From Streptomyces changanensis (GTDB lineage: Bacteria; Actinomycetota; Actinomycetes; Streptomycetales; Streptomycetaceae): 64,000 nt of DNA. Positions 13,377-22,096 of this stretch are shown here, piece by piece. Positions within the stretch are counted from its first letter, which is position 1. Each line of letters starts with the position of its first letter. Below the pieces are notes generated by a model that saw only the letters and a list, made by a program, of their open reading frames with translations, was not told the DNA's origin and did no database searches. The stretch covers positions 868,001 to 932,000 of the forward strand of contig NZ_CP102332.1 in assembly GCF_024600715.1 (NCBI RefSeq), written 5' to 3'. The position numbers were made by a program, and so were the translations under genes.

Positions 13377-14270
13377 TCAGTGGTGGGTGGGGCGGCCGTC
13401 GTCAGGGGCGAGGTCGAAGCCCGCCCGGTACTCGACGCCCGATTCCGGTGGGAGGGGTTCTCCGGTGTCCGCGTCGGTGCAGTAGGCGTTGAAGACCTCG
13501 GCCTCCGTGAGGGGGACGAGGCGGCCGTGGTCCAGGCGCCAGCCGTGGAGGCGGTCCGGGGCGCCGGGGCTGCTGGTGCGCAGGACGATGCCGCCGGGGG
13601 CGGAGCGGGCCAGGCCGGCGGCGAGGACGGTGACGAACTCGGATCCCTCCGAGGAGTCCAGGCGGGGGCGGTCGGCTCCGGTGCGGTCGGTGTGGAGGAC
13701 GGCCAGGAGGTGGTCGTCGGCGGCGGGGACGCTGCAGACGAGGTGGTGCGTGCCGGGTCCGGCCCCTTCGAGGATGCGCAGGACGGCTCGGGTGGCCTGG
13801 TCGAAGGCGGCGTGGCCGATGTCCTGTCCGCAGTCGGCGCAGTGGCCGGCGTCGGCGAGGAGCAGGGTGGCGTACTCGCGGGTGGCGTGGCGGACGGCCG
13901 TGCCGACGAGGAGGGGCACGAGTTCCTCGATGGGCTGCCCGGTGTACGGGACGCGGGTGCGGGCGGCGGCGATCTCCGCGGTGTACCGGGTGCGGCTGGC
14001 CCGGCTGTCGGGGTCGAGGCCGGTCTCGGCACAGTAGGCGGCGTAGTCCTCGGGGTCGAAGAGGGTGACGGTGGTGTGCGTGCCTTCGGCGGCGAGGGTC
14101 CTCAGGAGGCGCTCCGTCTCCTGGAGGTAGGTGGCGTGGTCGTCGAAGGGGAAGGTGCGGTAGCGGCGCATGGCCGCGAAGTCCCGGGCGTCGGCGAGGA
14201 GGCCGACGGTGCCCGGTACTTCGCGGCGCAGCGTCCGTCGCAGGGATGTGGTGGTCCTGGTGTGCGCCAT
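13377..14270 (-). CDS. Conserved hypothetical protein of Streptomyces
   Basis: 297 residues from ATG 14270 with AGGGGGA just upstream. No membrane segment or signal peptide is visible. Notable parts are the basic N-terminus (RTLRREVPGT), an alpha/beta-looking segment THTTVTLFDPEDYAAYC, a CxxC-like HCADCGQD (about residue 144), and a region SEFVTVLAAGLARSAPGG with a following GWRLDHGRLVPLTEAEVFNAYC. I do not recognise the family. Codon use is normal for the genome, so the gene is real. It converges on ptsI and is 74 bp upstream of the acetoacetyl-CoA synthetase stop on the same strand, possibly as a separate unit. Confidence 0.8.
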   Translation of the reverse strand: MAHTRTTTSLRRTLRREVPGTVGLLADARDFAAMRRYRTFPFDDHATYLQETERLLRTLAAEGTHTTVTLFDPEDYAAYCAETGLDPDSRASRTRYTAEIAAARTRVPYTGQPIEELVPLLVGTAVRHATREYATLLLADAGHCADCGQDIGHAAFDQATRAVLRILEGAGPGTHHLVCSVPAADDHLLAVLHTDRTGADRPRLDSSEGSEFVTVLAAGLARSAPGGIVLRTSSPGAPDRLHGWRLDHGRLVPLTEAEVFNAYCTDADTGEPLPPESGVEYRAGFDLAPDDGRPTHH

Positions 14271-14344
14271 GGGTCCCCCTGGTGATCAGCTGTCGATCAG
14301 TGCTCACTCAGAGTAACCAAGGGGTCTGACAGCGGTGCCGGGTG

Positions 14345-16360
14345 TCAGTCGGCGGTGCGCTGCTGGGCGCGGCGGCGTGCGAGGTCCTCGTAGAAGTGGA
14401 GGAGGCTGACGTCGTCGATGGAGCCGGGATTGCAGGCCTTGTCGAGCGGGGTGCCCTGGAGGAGGCGCTTGACGGGGACCTCGATCCGCTTCCCGGTGAG
14501 GGTGTGGGGGACGCCGGGGACCTGGATGATCTCGTCGGGGACGTGGCGGGGGGAGAGTTCGGTGCGGATGGTCCGCTTGACGCGGTCGACGAGGGCGTCG
14601 TCGAGGACGGCTCCTTCGGCGAGGTGGACGAAGAGCGGCATCCAGTAGCCGCCGTCCGGTTCCTCCAGGCCGATGACGAGGGACTCCTTGATCTCGGGGA
14701 GGCGCTCGACGGCTTCGTAGATGTCGGCGCTGCCCATGCGGACGCCCTGGCGGTTGAGGGTGGAGTCGGAGCGGCCGTGGATGACGACGGAGCCGTGGTC
14801 GGTGAGGGTGATCCAGTCGCCGTGGCGCCAGACGCCGGGGTAGGTGTCGAAGTAGCTGTCGTGGTAGCGGCTGCCGTCGGGGTCGTTCCAGAAGTGGATC
14901 GGCATGGACGGCATGGGGTTGGTGACGACGAGTTCGCCGACCTCGCCGGTCAGGGGCTTGCCGTGGGGGTCCCACGCCTGGAGGTCGGTGCCCAGGCAGG
15001 GCGCCTGGAGCTCTCCGATGTGGACCGGGAGGGTGGGGACGGCGCCGGCGAAGCAGCTGCACACGTCGGTGCCTCCGCTGACGGAGGCGACGTACAGGTC
15101 GGCGCCGGCGGTGGCGAACTCGTCGTGGAGCCAGCGGAAGCCGTCGGGCGGCAGGGGGGAGCCCGTGGTGGCGACGCACCGGATCCGGGACAGGTCGTGG
15201 TCGCGGGCGGGGTGCACGCCGGCCTTGCGGCAGGCCATGACGTAGGCGGCGGAGGTGCCATAGAGGGTGGCGCGGGTGCGTTCGGCGACGCGCCACTGGG
15301 CGTCGGTCGACGGGTGTCCCGGGCTGCCGTCGTAGAGGACGACGGTGGTGCCGGTGAGGAGGCCGGAGACGAGAAAGTTCCACATCATCCAGCCGGTGGA
15401 GGTGTACCAGAAGAACACGTCGTCGGGGCCGAGGTCGCAGTGGAACCCGAGCTGCTTGAAGTGCTCGAGCAGGATGCCGCCCTGGGACTGGACGATGGCC
15501 TTGGGAAGGCCGGTGGTGCCGGAGGAGTAGAGGATCCACAGGGGGTGCTCGAAGGGGACCTGCTCGTAGAGCGGGGTGGCGTCGCCCGAGGTGAGCGCGG
15601 ACCATTCGAGGGCGCCGTCGGGGGCGGGGGTGCCGAGGAGCGGGATGTGGACGACGGCGCGGAGGGTGGGGAGCTCGCGGCGCAGTTCGGCGACGGTGTC
15701 GCGGCGGTCGTGCTCCTTGCCGCCGTAGCGGTAGCCGTCGACGGTGAAGAGGACGACCGGTTCGACCTGCTGGAAGCGGTCGAGGACGCTGCGGGCGCCG
15801 AAGTCGGGGGCGCAGGAGGTCCACACGGCGCCGACGGCGGCGGTGGCGAGGAGGGCGGTGACAGCCTGCGGGACGTTGGGCAGGTAGCCGCTGACGCGGT
15901 CGCCGGGGCGCACGCCGAGGGCGCGCAGTTCGGCGGCGAGGGCGGCGACCTGGCGGCGCAGTTCCGCCCAGGTGACGGGGGTCGGCTCGTGGGTCTCGTC
16001 GACGTGGAGGAGCGCGGGGGCGTCGGGGCGCCGGTCCGCGGCGCGCAGGGCGTGTTCGGCGTAGTTGAGGGTGGCGCCGGGGAACCACTGGGCGCCGGGC
16101 ATGGCGCGGTCGCCCAGGACGCGCGTGTACGGAGTCGTGAAGTGGACGTCGAACCACTCGGTGACGGCTTGCCAGAAGGTGTCGAGGTGGTCGATGGACC
16201 AGCGGTGGAGCGCCGGGTACCCGCCGTTCGCGGGGGCGCCGTGGCGCTCTGCGGCCCATGCCTGGAAGCGGGTGACCGCGGCGGAGGCGATGCGGTCCTG
16301 GTCCGGCTGCCAGAGCGGCTCGGGTTGGTCGGAGTGCGCTGTCGCTGACGTCGATGTCAT
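14345..16360 (-). CDS. Acetoacetyl-CoA synthetase
   Basis: 671 residues from ATG 16360, with GGGAG 9 bp upstream; the frame is open 54 bases further. It belongs to the acyl-adenylate-forming family. An N-terminal acetyl-CoA-synthetase-like domain precedes the AMP-binding P-loop LYSSGTTGLPKAIVQSQGG. The WTLT..GSVVIHGRSDSTLNRQGVRMG hinge and the C-terminal lysine region LTGKRIEVPVKRLLQG complete it. The aspartate-rich and tryptophan-rich pattern around WFPGATLNYAEHAL is typical of acetoacetate-CoA ligase rather than acetyl-CoA synthetase. It activates acetoacetate to acetoacetyl-CoA with ATP, allowing ketone bodies or polyketide precursors to be recovered. It is divergent from the GH31 gene. 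Confidence 0.88.
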   Translation of the reverse strand: MTSTSATAHSDQPEPLWQPDQDRIASAAVTRFQAWAAERHGAPANGGYPALHRWSIDHLDTFWQAVTEWFDVHFTTPYTRVLGDRAMPGAQWFPGATLNYAEHALRAADRRPDAPALLHVDETHEPTPVTWAELRRQVAALAAELRALGVRPGDRVSGYLPNVPQAVTALLATAAVGAVWTSCAPDFGARSVLDRFQQVEPVVLFTVDGYRYGGKEHDRRDTVAELRRELPTLRAVVHIPLLGTPAPDGALEWSALTSGDATPLYEQVPFEHPLWILYSSGTTGLPKAIVQSQGGILLEHFKQLGFHCDLGPDDVFFWYTSTGWMMWNFLVSGLLTGTTVVLYDGSPGHPSTDAQWRVAERTRATLYGTSAAYVMACRKAGVHPARDHDLSRIRCVATTGSPLPPDGFRWLHDEFATAGADLYVASVSGGTDVCSCFAGAVPTLPVHIGELQAPCLGTDLQAWDPHGKPLTGEVGELVVTNPMPSMPIHFWNDPDGSRYHDSYFDTYPGVWRHGDWITLTDHGSVVIHGRSDSTLNRQGVRMGSADIYEAVERLPEIKESLVIGLEEPDGGYWMPLFVHLAEGAVLDDALVDRVKRTIRTELSPRHVPDEIIQVPGVPHTLTGKRIEVPVKRLLQGTPLDKACNPGSIDDVSLLHFYEDLARRRAQQRTAD

Positions 16361-16575
16361 GGGGGTGTGCTCCCTGGCTGTACGCGGGTCTGCGTGTGTC
16401 GCACGCATGGGCATGGGTGTGCGCGGACGCGGCTGACAGGGACTGTGCCATGGGAGCGGGGATCACACCAGGGTCCTCCACCCATGGTCGGGGCGTTGAA
16501 CATGTGGTGTGACCACGGGTGAACGGCTGTTGAACGCCTCCCGTGCGCCCCCTGGGGAGTGGCAGGGTGCTCGGC

Positions 16576-18966
16576 ATGGACCGTCGTGAGCTGGTGCGTT
16601 CGATGTGGGTGTTCGGCAGGGTGCGGGGGCCGCGAGCCATGCGTTCGGCGTGGCGCCAGCGGAGGGCGGACGCCGTGGGGCTGCCTCCCCGGGGGCCGGA
16701 GCGGGCCAGGGTGCCGGGGCGGGTGACGGGGGTGGAGCCGCTGCCGGGCGGAGGGATCGTGCGGTTCGCGCGCTCGGTGCTGCGGGTGTGCGTGTCGGCC
16801 GGGGGGACGGTCTTCTGGGGGTGGGACGGGGCGGAGCCCCTGCCGTCGTACGCGTTGGCGGGCGAGGTGCCGGAGCCGGACGCGCGGGTGGTGCTGGAGC
16901 CGGACACGGACGGCGGCTGGCGGGTGGTGGCCGAGCGGGTGACGGTGGCCGTGTCGCGCAACGGGGCGGTCGAGGTGCGCACACCGGGCGGTGTGGTGTT
17001 GCGCCGGGACCTTCCGCCGCGCTGGTGGGAGCCGGTGGGCGGGGGCGAGGCGCGGTGGGTGCAGCGGTCGGAGGTGCCGGCCGACGCGCGGTTCTTCGGG
17101 CTGGGGGGCCGCGCGGGTGGGCCGCGGCTGCGGGACGGGGTGTACCGGCTGTGGAACAGCGACCCGCGCGGCAGCTTCGGTCCGCAGGACGATCCGCTGT
17201 ACGTCACGATGCCGGTCCACTGGGTGGTGGCGGACGCGGGGACGCACCTGGCGTTCCACGACAACCCGTGGGACGGGCGGGTCACGCTGCGGGAGGGCGG
17301 CGAGGGGGCCGGGTCGGGCCACGACCGGCCGGGGCTGGTCGAGGTGCGGATGAGCGGCGGTCCCCTGCGCTGCTGGGTGGTGGTGGGGACGCCGGCGCGG
17401 GTGCTGCGCGGGTGGACGCAGTTGACGGGGGCGCCGGCGGTGCCGCCGTCGTGGGCGCTGGGGCCGCAGCACGCGCGGTGGGGGTTCGGCAGCGCCGAGG
17501 AGGTGCGGCGGGTGGTGGCCGGGTACCGGGAGCACGACCTGCCGCTGGCGGCGCTGCACCTGGACATCGACCACTACGACGGGCACCGGGTGTTCACCGT
17601 GGACCGCGAGCGGTTCCCGGACCTGCCGGGGCTGGCGGCGGAGTTGCGGGAGCAGGGGGTGCGGCTGGTGTCGATCGTGGACCCGGCGGTGAAGGCGGAG
17701 CCGGGCGGCGCGGTGTACGAGGACGGCGCGCGGGTGGGCGCCCGGGGGGCGTTCGTGCGGGACGCGCGGGGCGAGGTGGTGCGGGGCGTGGTGTGGCCGG
17801 GTGAGTGCGTGTACCCGGACTTCACGGATCCGGCGGTGCGCGGCTGGTGGGGCCGGCTGTACGAGGAGCGGTTGGCGCAGGGGTTCGCCGGGGTGTGGCA
17901 CGACATGAACGAGCCGGTGTCGTTCACGCCGTTCGGGGACATGACGCTGCCCCGGTCGGCGCGGCACGCGCTGGAGGGCCGGGGCGGGGACCACCGGGAG
18001 GCGCACAACGTGTACGCGCTGGCGATGGCCCGGGCGGGGTACGAGGGGCTGGCGCGGCTGCGGCCCCGGGAGCGGCCGTTCCTGTTCTCCCGGTCGGGGT
18101 GGGTGGGGATGCAGCGGTACGGCGGTACCTGGTCGGGGGACGTGGCCACGGGGTGGCCGGGGCTGCGGGCGTCGCTGTCGCTGGCGCTGGGGCTGGGGTT
18201 GTGCGGGGTGCCGTACTCGGGGCCGGACGTGGGCGGCTTCGACGGGTTCCCCTCGCCGGAGCTGTACCTGCGGTGGTTCCAGCTGGGCGCCTGGCTGCCG
18301 CTGTTCCGTACGCACGCGGCGATCGACGCGGGGCGGCGCGAGCCGTGGGAGTTCGGGCCGAAGGTGCTGGAGTACGCGCGGGCGGCGCTGGAGGAGCGGG
18401 AGCGGCTGCGGCCGTACTTCGTGTCGCTGGCGCGGCTGGCCCGGCTGACGGGCGCGCCGTACGCGCGGCCCCTGTGGTGGGGCGCCCCGGAGGACCGGGT
18501 GCTGCGGGAGTGCGAGGACGCCTTCCTGCTGGGGGACGCGCTGCTGGTGGCGCCGGTGCTGACGCGCGGGACGGACCGGCGGGCGGTCCGGCTGCCGCGC
18601 GGCCGCTGGTACGACATGGTGACCGGGCAGTCGTACGAGGGGCCGGGGCAGGTGCTGGTGGAGGCGCCGCTGTCGCGGGTGCCGGTGCTGGTGCGGGCGG
18701 GGGCCGTGGTGCCGGTGCGGGGCGAGGAGGGGACCACGGAGCTCGAGGTGTGGGCGCCGGCGCCGGGCCGCTCGGGTGGCGGGCTGGTCGTGCGGGACCC
18801 GGGCGACGGGTGGGAGCGGGCGGACGTGGAGCGGTACGTCACGCGGTGGGTGGACGGCGAGGTGCGGGTGGAGCTGGTGACCGACGCGGGGGCGGTGGCG
18901 GTGGGGCCCGCGGGGGTACGGGTGCGCGGGTTGGGTGTGACGGGCGGGGGTGAGGGACGGGGGTAA
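16576..18966 (+). CDS. Glycoside hydrolase family 31 (alpha-glucosidase type)
   Basis: About 796 residues from ATG 16576; ATG 16603 or an earlier start at 16543 cannot be excluded because no strong ribosome site is visible. The order is an N-terminal beta-sandwich, the catalytic barrel, and C-terminal beta domains. The GH31 nucleophile lies in WHDMNEP (Asp443 from this start) and the acid/base in GGTWSGDVA (Asp522). DIDHYDGHRVF and FLFSRSGWVGMQRY also match the family. It should cleave alpha-linked glucose from maltose-like oligosaccharides. There is no signal peptide, so it acts in the cytosol. It is divergent from the synthetase gene, and a long GC-rich repeat tract follows its stop. Confidence 0.92.
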   Translation: MDRRELVRSMWVFGRVRGPRAMRSAWRQRRADAVGLPPRGPERARVPGRVTGVEPLPGGGIVRFARSVLRVCVSAGGTVFWGWDGAEPLPSYALAGEVPEPDARVVLEPDTDGGWRVVAERVTVAVSRNGAVEVRTPGGVVLRRDLPPRWWEPVGGGEARWVQRSEVPADARFFGLGGRAGGPRLRDGVYRLWNSDPRGSFGPQDDPLYVTMPVHWVVADAGTHLAFHDNPWDGRVTLREGGEGAGSGHDRPGLVEVRMSGGPLRCWVVVGTPARVLRGWTQLTGAPAVPPSWALGPQHARWGFGSAEEVRRVVAGYREHDLPLAALHLDIDHYDGHRVFTVDRERFPDLPGLAAELREQGVRLVSIVDPAVKAEPGGAVYEDGARVGARGAFVRDARGEVVRGVVWPGECVYPDFTDPAVRGWWGRLYEERLAQGFAGVWHDMNEPVSFTPFGDMTLPRSARHALEGRGGDHREAHNVYALAMARAGYEGLARLRPRERPFLFSRSGWVGMQRYGGTWSGDVATGWPGLRASLSLALGLGLCGVPYSGPDVGGFDGFPSPELYLRWFQLGAWLPLFRTHAAIDAGRREPWEFGPKVLEYARAALEERERLRPYFVSLARLARLTGAPYARPLWWGAPEDRVLRECEDAFLLGDALLVAPVLTRGTDRRAVRLPRGRWYDMVTGQSYEGPGQVLVEAPLSRVPVLVRAGAVVPVRGEEGTTELEVWAPAPGRSGGGLVVRDPGDGWERADVERYVTRWVDGEVRVELVTDAGAVAVGPAGVRVRGLGVTGGGEGRG

Positions 18967-19067
18967 GGCGTGGGAGGGGGTGAGGCGTGCGGGGTGCCGC
19001 TGGGGACGGGGCGCGTTCTGCCGGGGCCGCCCGCCGGGTCGAGGGCGGGGGGTGCCGTCGGCGGTGC

Positions 19068-19180
19068 CCGCCGGGGTCAGGGGCGGGCGGTCAGGGGCGG
19101 GTGTGTGCGGGCCCCGCCGGGGTCAGGGGCGGGCGGTCAGGGGCGGGTGTGTGCGGGCCCCGCCGGGGTCAGGGGCGGGG
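19068..19180. repeat. 46-bp direct repeat, about 2.4 copies
   Basis: The unit starts at 19068, 19114 and 19160 with CCGCCGGGGTCAGGGGCGGG and contains GTGTGTGCGGGCC. The copies look identical over the compared length. The last partial copy runs into the stop codon of the Nudix gene. The remaining 18967-19067 stretch is GC-rich with no gene. Confidence 0.9.
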
Positions 19181-19699
19181 GCGGGGGTGGTCGTACTCCC
19201 CCGCGAAGTAGCGGCGGACCGCCTCGGTGTGCAGCGGGAAGGCCAGGGGCGCCGGGGCGCGCAGGACGTGATGGCCGGCCGTCTCGTCCGTGGGGGCGGA
19301 AGGCGGCAGGTCGGCCTCGCGGCGCTCGGGGAGGAGACCGAAGAGCAGCAGGTGGCCGCCGGGCGCGCTCATCGCGTCGGCCAGGCGCACGTCGTCGGCG
19401 GCGGCCTCGATGCCGGTCTCCTCGCGGAGCTCCCGTACGACCGCCTCGCGCCAGTCCTCGGTGTGGTCGATGTAGCCGCCGGGCAGGGCGGTGCCGCCGC
19501 GCGCGGGTTCGATGGTGCGGGTGATGACCACGAGCCCGGCGCCCTCGGGGCCGGACGCCGGGAGGAGGGCGACGGCCACGGGGAGGGGGTTGCGGTAGGT
19601 GACTGCGGTGCAGGAGGGGCAGGTGCGGGGCCAGGGCTGGGCCGGGTCGGCGTAGGCGGCACCGCAGTGGGCGCAATGGGTGTTCTGCACGGGGCGCAC
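19169..19699 (-). CDS. Nudix hydrolase with N-terminal zinc ribbon
   Basis: 176 residues from GTG 19699; a second GTG nine bases downstream is possible and no clear ribosome site decides. The N-terminus has a four-cysteine zinc ribbon (CAHCG and CPSC, about residues 9-30). The Nudix box is complete: GGYIDHTEDWREAVVREL followed by REETGIE. The architecture resembles NADH pyrophosphatase-like and ADP-ribose type Nudix enzymes, but the SQPWPFPxS motif of NudC is absent, so the substrate is open. It is cytosolic. The promoter region is shared with the divergent VanX-like gene (35 bp between starts). Confidence 0.88.
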   Translation of the reverse strand: MRPVQNTHCAHCGAAYADPAQPWPRTCPSCTAVTYRNPLPVAVALLPASGPEGAGLVVITRTIEPARGGTALPGGYIDHTEDWREAVVRELREETGIEAAADDVRLADAMSAPGGHLLLFGLLPERREADLPPSAPTDETAGHHVLRAPAPLAFPLHTEAVRRYFAGEYDHPRPRP

Positions 19700-19734
19700 T
19701 GTACCGATCAGCGGCGGGGTGGTAGACGGTGTTC

Positions 19735-20676
19735 ATGACAGGACGTGGTGTTCCCGTACGGTCCGTGGCCGCCGCCGTCGCCGGGGCGCTCGCCCTGGCC
19801 GCCGCTCCCGCCGCCCCGCCCCCGGCGCGGGCGGAGGCGGGGCCGGTGACGGGTCCGGCGTCGGCGTCGGCACGGGCGGGATCCGGGGCGGAACCCGTCG
19901 CGCCACGGGGGTTCGTGGCGCTGGCGGCGGTCGATCCGACCGTCCTGCACGACCTGCGCTACACGACCGCGCACAACTTCGTCGGCGAGCCGGTGGACGG
20001 GTACCGCCAGCCGCTGTGCCTGCTGACCCGGTCGGCGGCGCGGGCCCTGCACCGGGCGCAGACCCGGCTGCTGCGGCGGGGGTACTCGCTGAAGGTGTAC
20101 GACTGCTACCGCCCGCAGCGGGCCGTCGACCACTTCGCGCGGTGGGCGCGGGACCCGGACGACGAGCGGATGCGGGCGGAGTTCCACCCGCGCGTGGACA
20201 AGTCGCGGCTCTTCGCGGACGGGTACGTGGCGGAGCGATCGGGGCACAGCCGGGGGTCGACCGTCGACGTGACGCTGGTGCGGCTGCCGGCGGCGCCGAC
20301 CCGCCCGTACGTGCCGGGCGAGACGCTCGTGGACTGCGCGGCGCCGCGCGCGGAGCGGTTCCCGGACGCCTCGGTCGACATGGGGACGGGGTACGACTGC
20401 TTCGACACGCTGTCGCACACCGACGACCCGCGGGTCCAGGGGGCGCCGCGGCGCAACCGGGACGCGCTGCGCGAGGCGCTCGCGGCGGAGGGGTTCGTGA
20501 ACCTGCCGCAGGAGTGGTGGCACTTCACGTACCGGCCGGAGGACTTCCCCGACACGTACTTCGACTTCCCCGTGGCGTGGCGCTCGCTGACCGGCCGCCC
20601 GGGTGGGCCGTCCGCGCCCCGAGGGGACGCGGACGGCCGGGTCAGGTGGCGACCGGTTCCGGGGTCGGCTCGGTGA
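19735..20676 (+). CDS. D-alanyl-D-alanine dipeptidase, VanX family (M15D), secreted
   Basis: 313 residues from ATG 19735 (GTG 19729 also possible). A signal peptide with a basic start and an Ala-rich hydrophobic core (about 10-35) predicts export. The zinc site is SGHSRGSTVD (His171, Asp178) plus EWWHF (Glu260, His263), with the substrate arginine in CYRPQRA. The enzyme cleaves D-Ala-D-Ala. As a secreted chromosomal member far from vanHA genes it is more likely to act in peptidoglycan recycling than in glycopeptide resistance. The 3' end overlaps the convergent cvnD stop by 35 bp. The last 20 residues are low in complexity, as though the frame reads into the neighbour. Confidence 0.9.
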   Translation: MTGRGVPVRSVAAAVAGALALAAAPAAPPPARAEAGPVTGPASASARAGSGAEPVAPRGFVALAAVDPTVLHDLRYTTAHNFVGEPVDGYRQPLCLLTRSAARALHRAQTRLLRRGYSLKVYDCYRPQRAVDHFARWARDPDDERMRAEFHPRVDKSRLFADGYVAERSGHSRGSTVDVTLVRLPAAPTRPYVPGETLVDCAAPRAERFPDASVDMGTGYDCFDTLSHTDDPRVQGAPRRNRDALREALAAEGFVNLPQEWWHFTYRPEDFPDTYFDFPVAWRSLTGRPGGPSAPRGDADGRVRWRPVPGSAR

Positions 20677-21250
20677 AGGTCATCGCGTGCCTGACCACCG
20701 CGACGAGGACCTCCTTGACAGACTCGCGCCGCCGGGCGTCGCACATCAGCAGCGGTACGGCCGGGTCCAGGTCCAGCGCCGCGCGTACCGCCTCGACCGG
20801 ATGGAGGTCCGCGCCCTCGAAGCAGTTGACGGCGATGGCGAAGGGGATGCGCCGCCGCTCGAAGTAGTCGATGGCCGCGAAGGAGTCCTCCAGGCGGCGG
20901 GTGTCGACCAGGACCACCGCGCCGAGCGCGCCCTGCGCGAGCTCGTCCCAGAGGAACCAGAACCGGTCCTGGCCGGGCGTACCGAACAGGTACAGCACCA
21001 GGTCCTCGCGCAGGGTGATCCGCCCGAAGTCCATCGCGACCGTGGTCGTCGACTTGGACTCGACCCCGTCCAGGTCGTCGACCGGCCGGCTCGCCTCGGT
21101 GAGCTCCTCCTCGGTGCGCAGGGGCCGGATCTCGCTCACCGCCCCGACCAGCGTGGTCTTGCCGACGCCGAACCCGCCGGCGACCAGGATCTTCAACGTC
21201 ACCGGTTCGACCGGCGGCGGACCCTTGCGGCTAGAGCGCCCGAAGGCCAT
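20642..21250 (-). CDS. cvnD: Conservon GTPase CvnD
   Basis: 202 residues of the small Ras-like ATP/GTP-binding family. The P-loop is GGFGVGKTTLVGAV, the G3 motif is LYLFGTPGQDRFWFLW, and the G4 NKxD is changed to AVNCFEGAD, as in other conservon GTPases. The family partners with CvnA-C to form a membrane-linked switch resembling eukaryotic G-protein modules. It is the last gene of the cvnABCD operon and overlaps cvnC by 20 bp. No cvnE cytochrome P450 follows; the convergent VanX-like gene ends inside it. It controls development or secondary metabolism in studied cases, but this copy's target is not known. Confidence 0.93.
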   Translation of the reverse strand: MAFGRSSRKGPPPVEPVTLKILVAGGFGVGKTTLVGAVSEIRPLRTEEELTEASRPVDDLDGVESKSTTTVAMDFGRITLREDLVLYLFGTPGQDRFWFLWDELAQGALGAVVLVDTRRLEDSFAAIDYFERRRIPFAIAVNCFEGADLHPVEAVRAALDLDPAVPLLMCDARRRESVKEVLVAVVRHAMTFTEPTPEPVAT

Positions 21251-21656
21251 TGATCACCTCACGCAGAATGCTCACGTCCGGCAGCTCGGCCGGCGGAACG
21301 GGACGGGTTACGTGGACCAGCTCGTCCTCGACGAGGTCGCCGACCAGGACCCGGACCACCCCGACGGGCAGGTCCATCCCGGCGGCGAGTTCGGCGATCG
21401 ACTGCGGGAACTCGCTGCAGCGTTCGACGATCTCCACGTGTTCCGGGGAGAGCGTCTGGTCGCGGCCGGGGTCGTCGGCCGCGGGCTCCGGGACGACGAC
21501 CGCGATCAGGTCGAGCCGGTGGCGGCCGGCGGTCGCGGTCCGGCCGCGGGTCATCGCGTACGGGCGCACCACCGGACCGGCGTCGTCGTCGAACCAGTGG
21601 TGGGCGTCGCCGCCGTTGCGGTGGCGCCGCGCCTGTCGCGCCGCTGCGTCGCTCAT
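21231..21656 (-). CDS. cvnC: Conservon protein CvnC (DUF742)
   Basis: 141 residues from ATG 21656; a GTG at 21671 that overlaps the cvnB stop is an alternative. The N-terminus is charged and disordered (RRHRNGGDAHHWFDDD). The C-terminal DUF742 winged-helix-like domain shows VRPYAMTRGRT and PQSIAELAAGMDLPVGVVRVLV, then ends ILREVINGL like its homologues. DUF742 proteins bind the other conservon components. It sits between cvnB and cvnD with tight overlaps. Confidence 0.92.
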   Translation of the reverse strand: MSDAAARQARRHRNGGDAHHWFDDDAGPVVRPYAMTRGRTATAGRHRLDLIAVVVPEPAADDPGRDQTLSPEHVEIVERCSEFPQSIAELAAGMDLPVGVVRVLVGDLVEDELVHVTRPVPPAELPDVSILREVINGLRAL

Positions 21657-21667
21657 CGCATCCCGCC

Positions 21668-22096
21668 TCACCCTCCGGTGGGCAGGCCGGACCGGGGGGC
21701 GGTGGCGAGGTGGGCGCCCACGCGCTTGACCATGAGCGTCATCTCGTACGCGACGAGGCCCACGTCGGAGTCGGCGTCCGCGAGGACGGCGAGGCAGCTG
21801 CCGTCACCGGCGGCGGTGACGAAGAGGAACGCGTCCTCCAGTTCGACGACGGTCTGACGGACCTTGCCGGCCTCGAAGTGACGGCCGACTCCCTTGGCGA
21901 GGCTGTGGAAGCCGGAGGCGACGGCGGCCAGGTGCTCGCTGTCCTCGCGGCTGAGGTCCCGCGAGCCGCCCGTCGGCAGGCCGTCGCTGGAGAGCACCAG
22001 GGCCTTGCGAATGGAGCCGACCCGCTCGACCAGTTCGTCGAGGAGCCAGTTCAGCTCGCCGGTTGAGTTGGGTGTTGCGGCGTTCGGTGCGGTCAT
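21668..22096 (-). CDS. cvnB: Conservon roadblock/LC7 protein CvnB
   Basis: 142 residues, a single roadblock/LC7 domain. The N-terminal helix LNWLLDELVERVGSIRKALVLSSDGL and the FAVTAAGDGSCLAVLADAD-like strand pattern are typical. Such domains regulate small GTPases such as MglA and here CvnD. Its ATG overlaps the cvnA stop by 4 bp and its own stop overlaps the possible cvnC GTG, so the operon is translationally coupled. Confidence 0.93.
   Translation of the reverse strand: MTAPNAATPNSTGELNWLLDELVERVGSIRKALVLSSDGLPTGGSRDLSREDSEHLAAVASGFHSLAKGVGRHFEAGKVRQTVVELEDAFLFVTAAGDGSCLAVLADADSDVGLVAYEMTLMVKRVGAHLATAPRSGLPTGG

Noticed and set aside
19735-20676. Vancomycin resistance cluster
   Set aside because: Only a VanX-like dipeptidase is present. 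It has a signal peptide and no vanH, vanA, vanR or vanS gene nearby.
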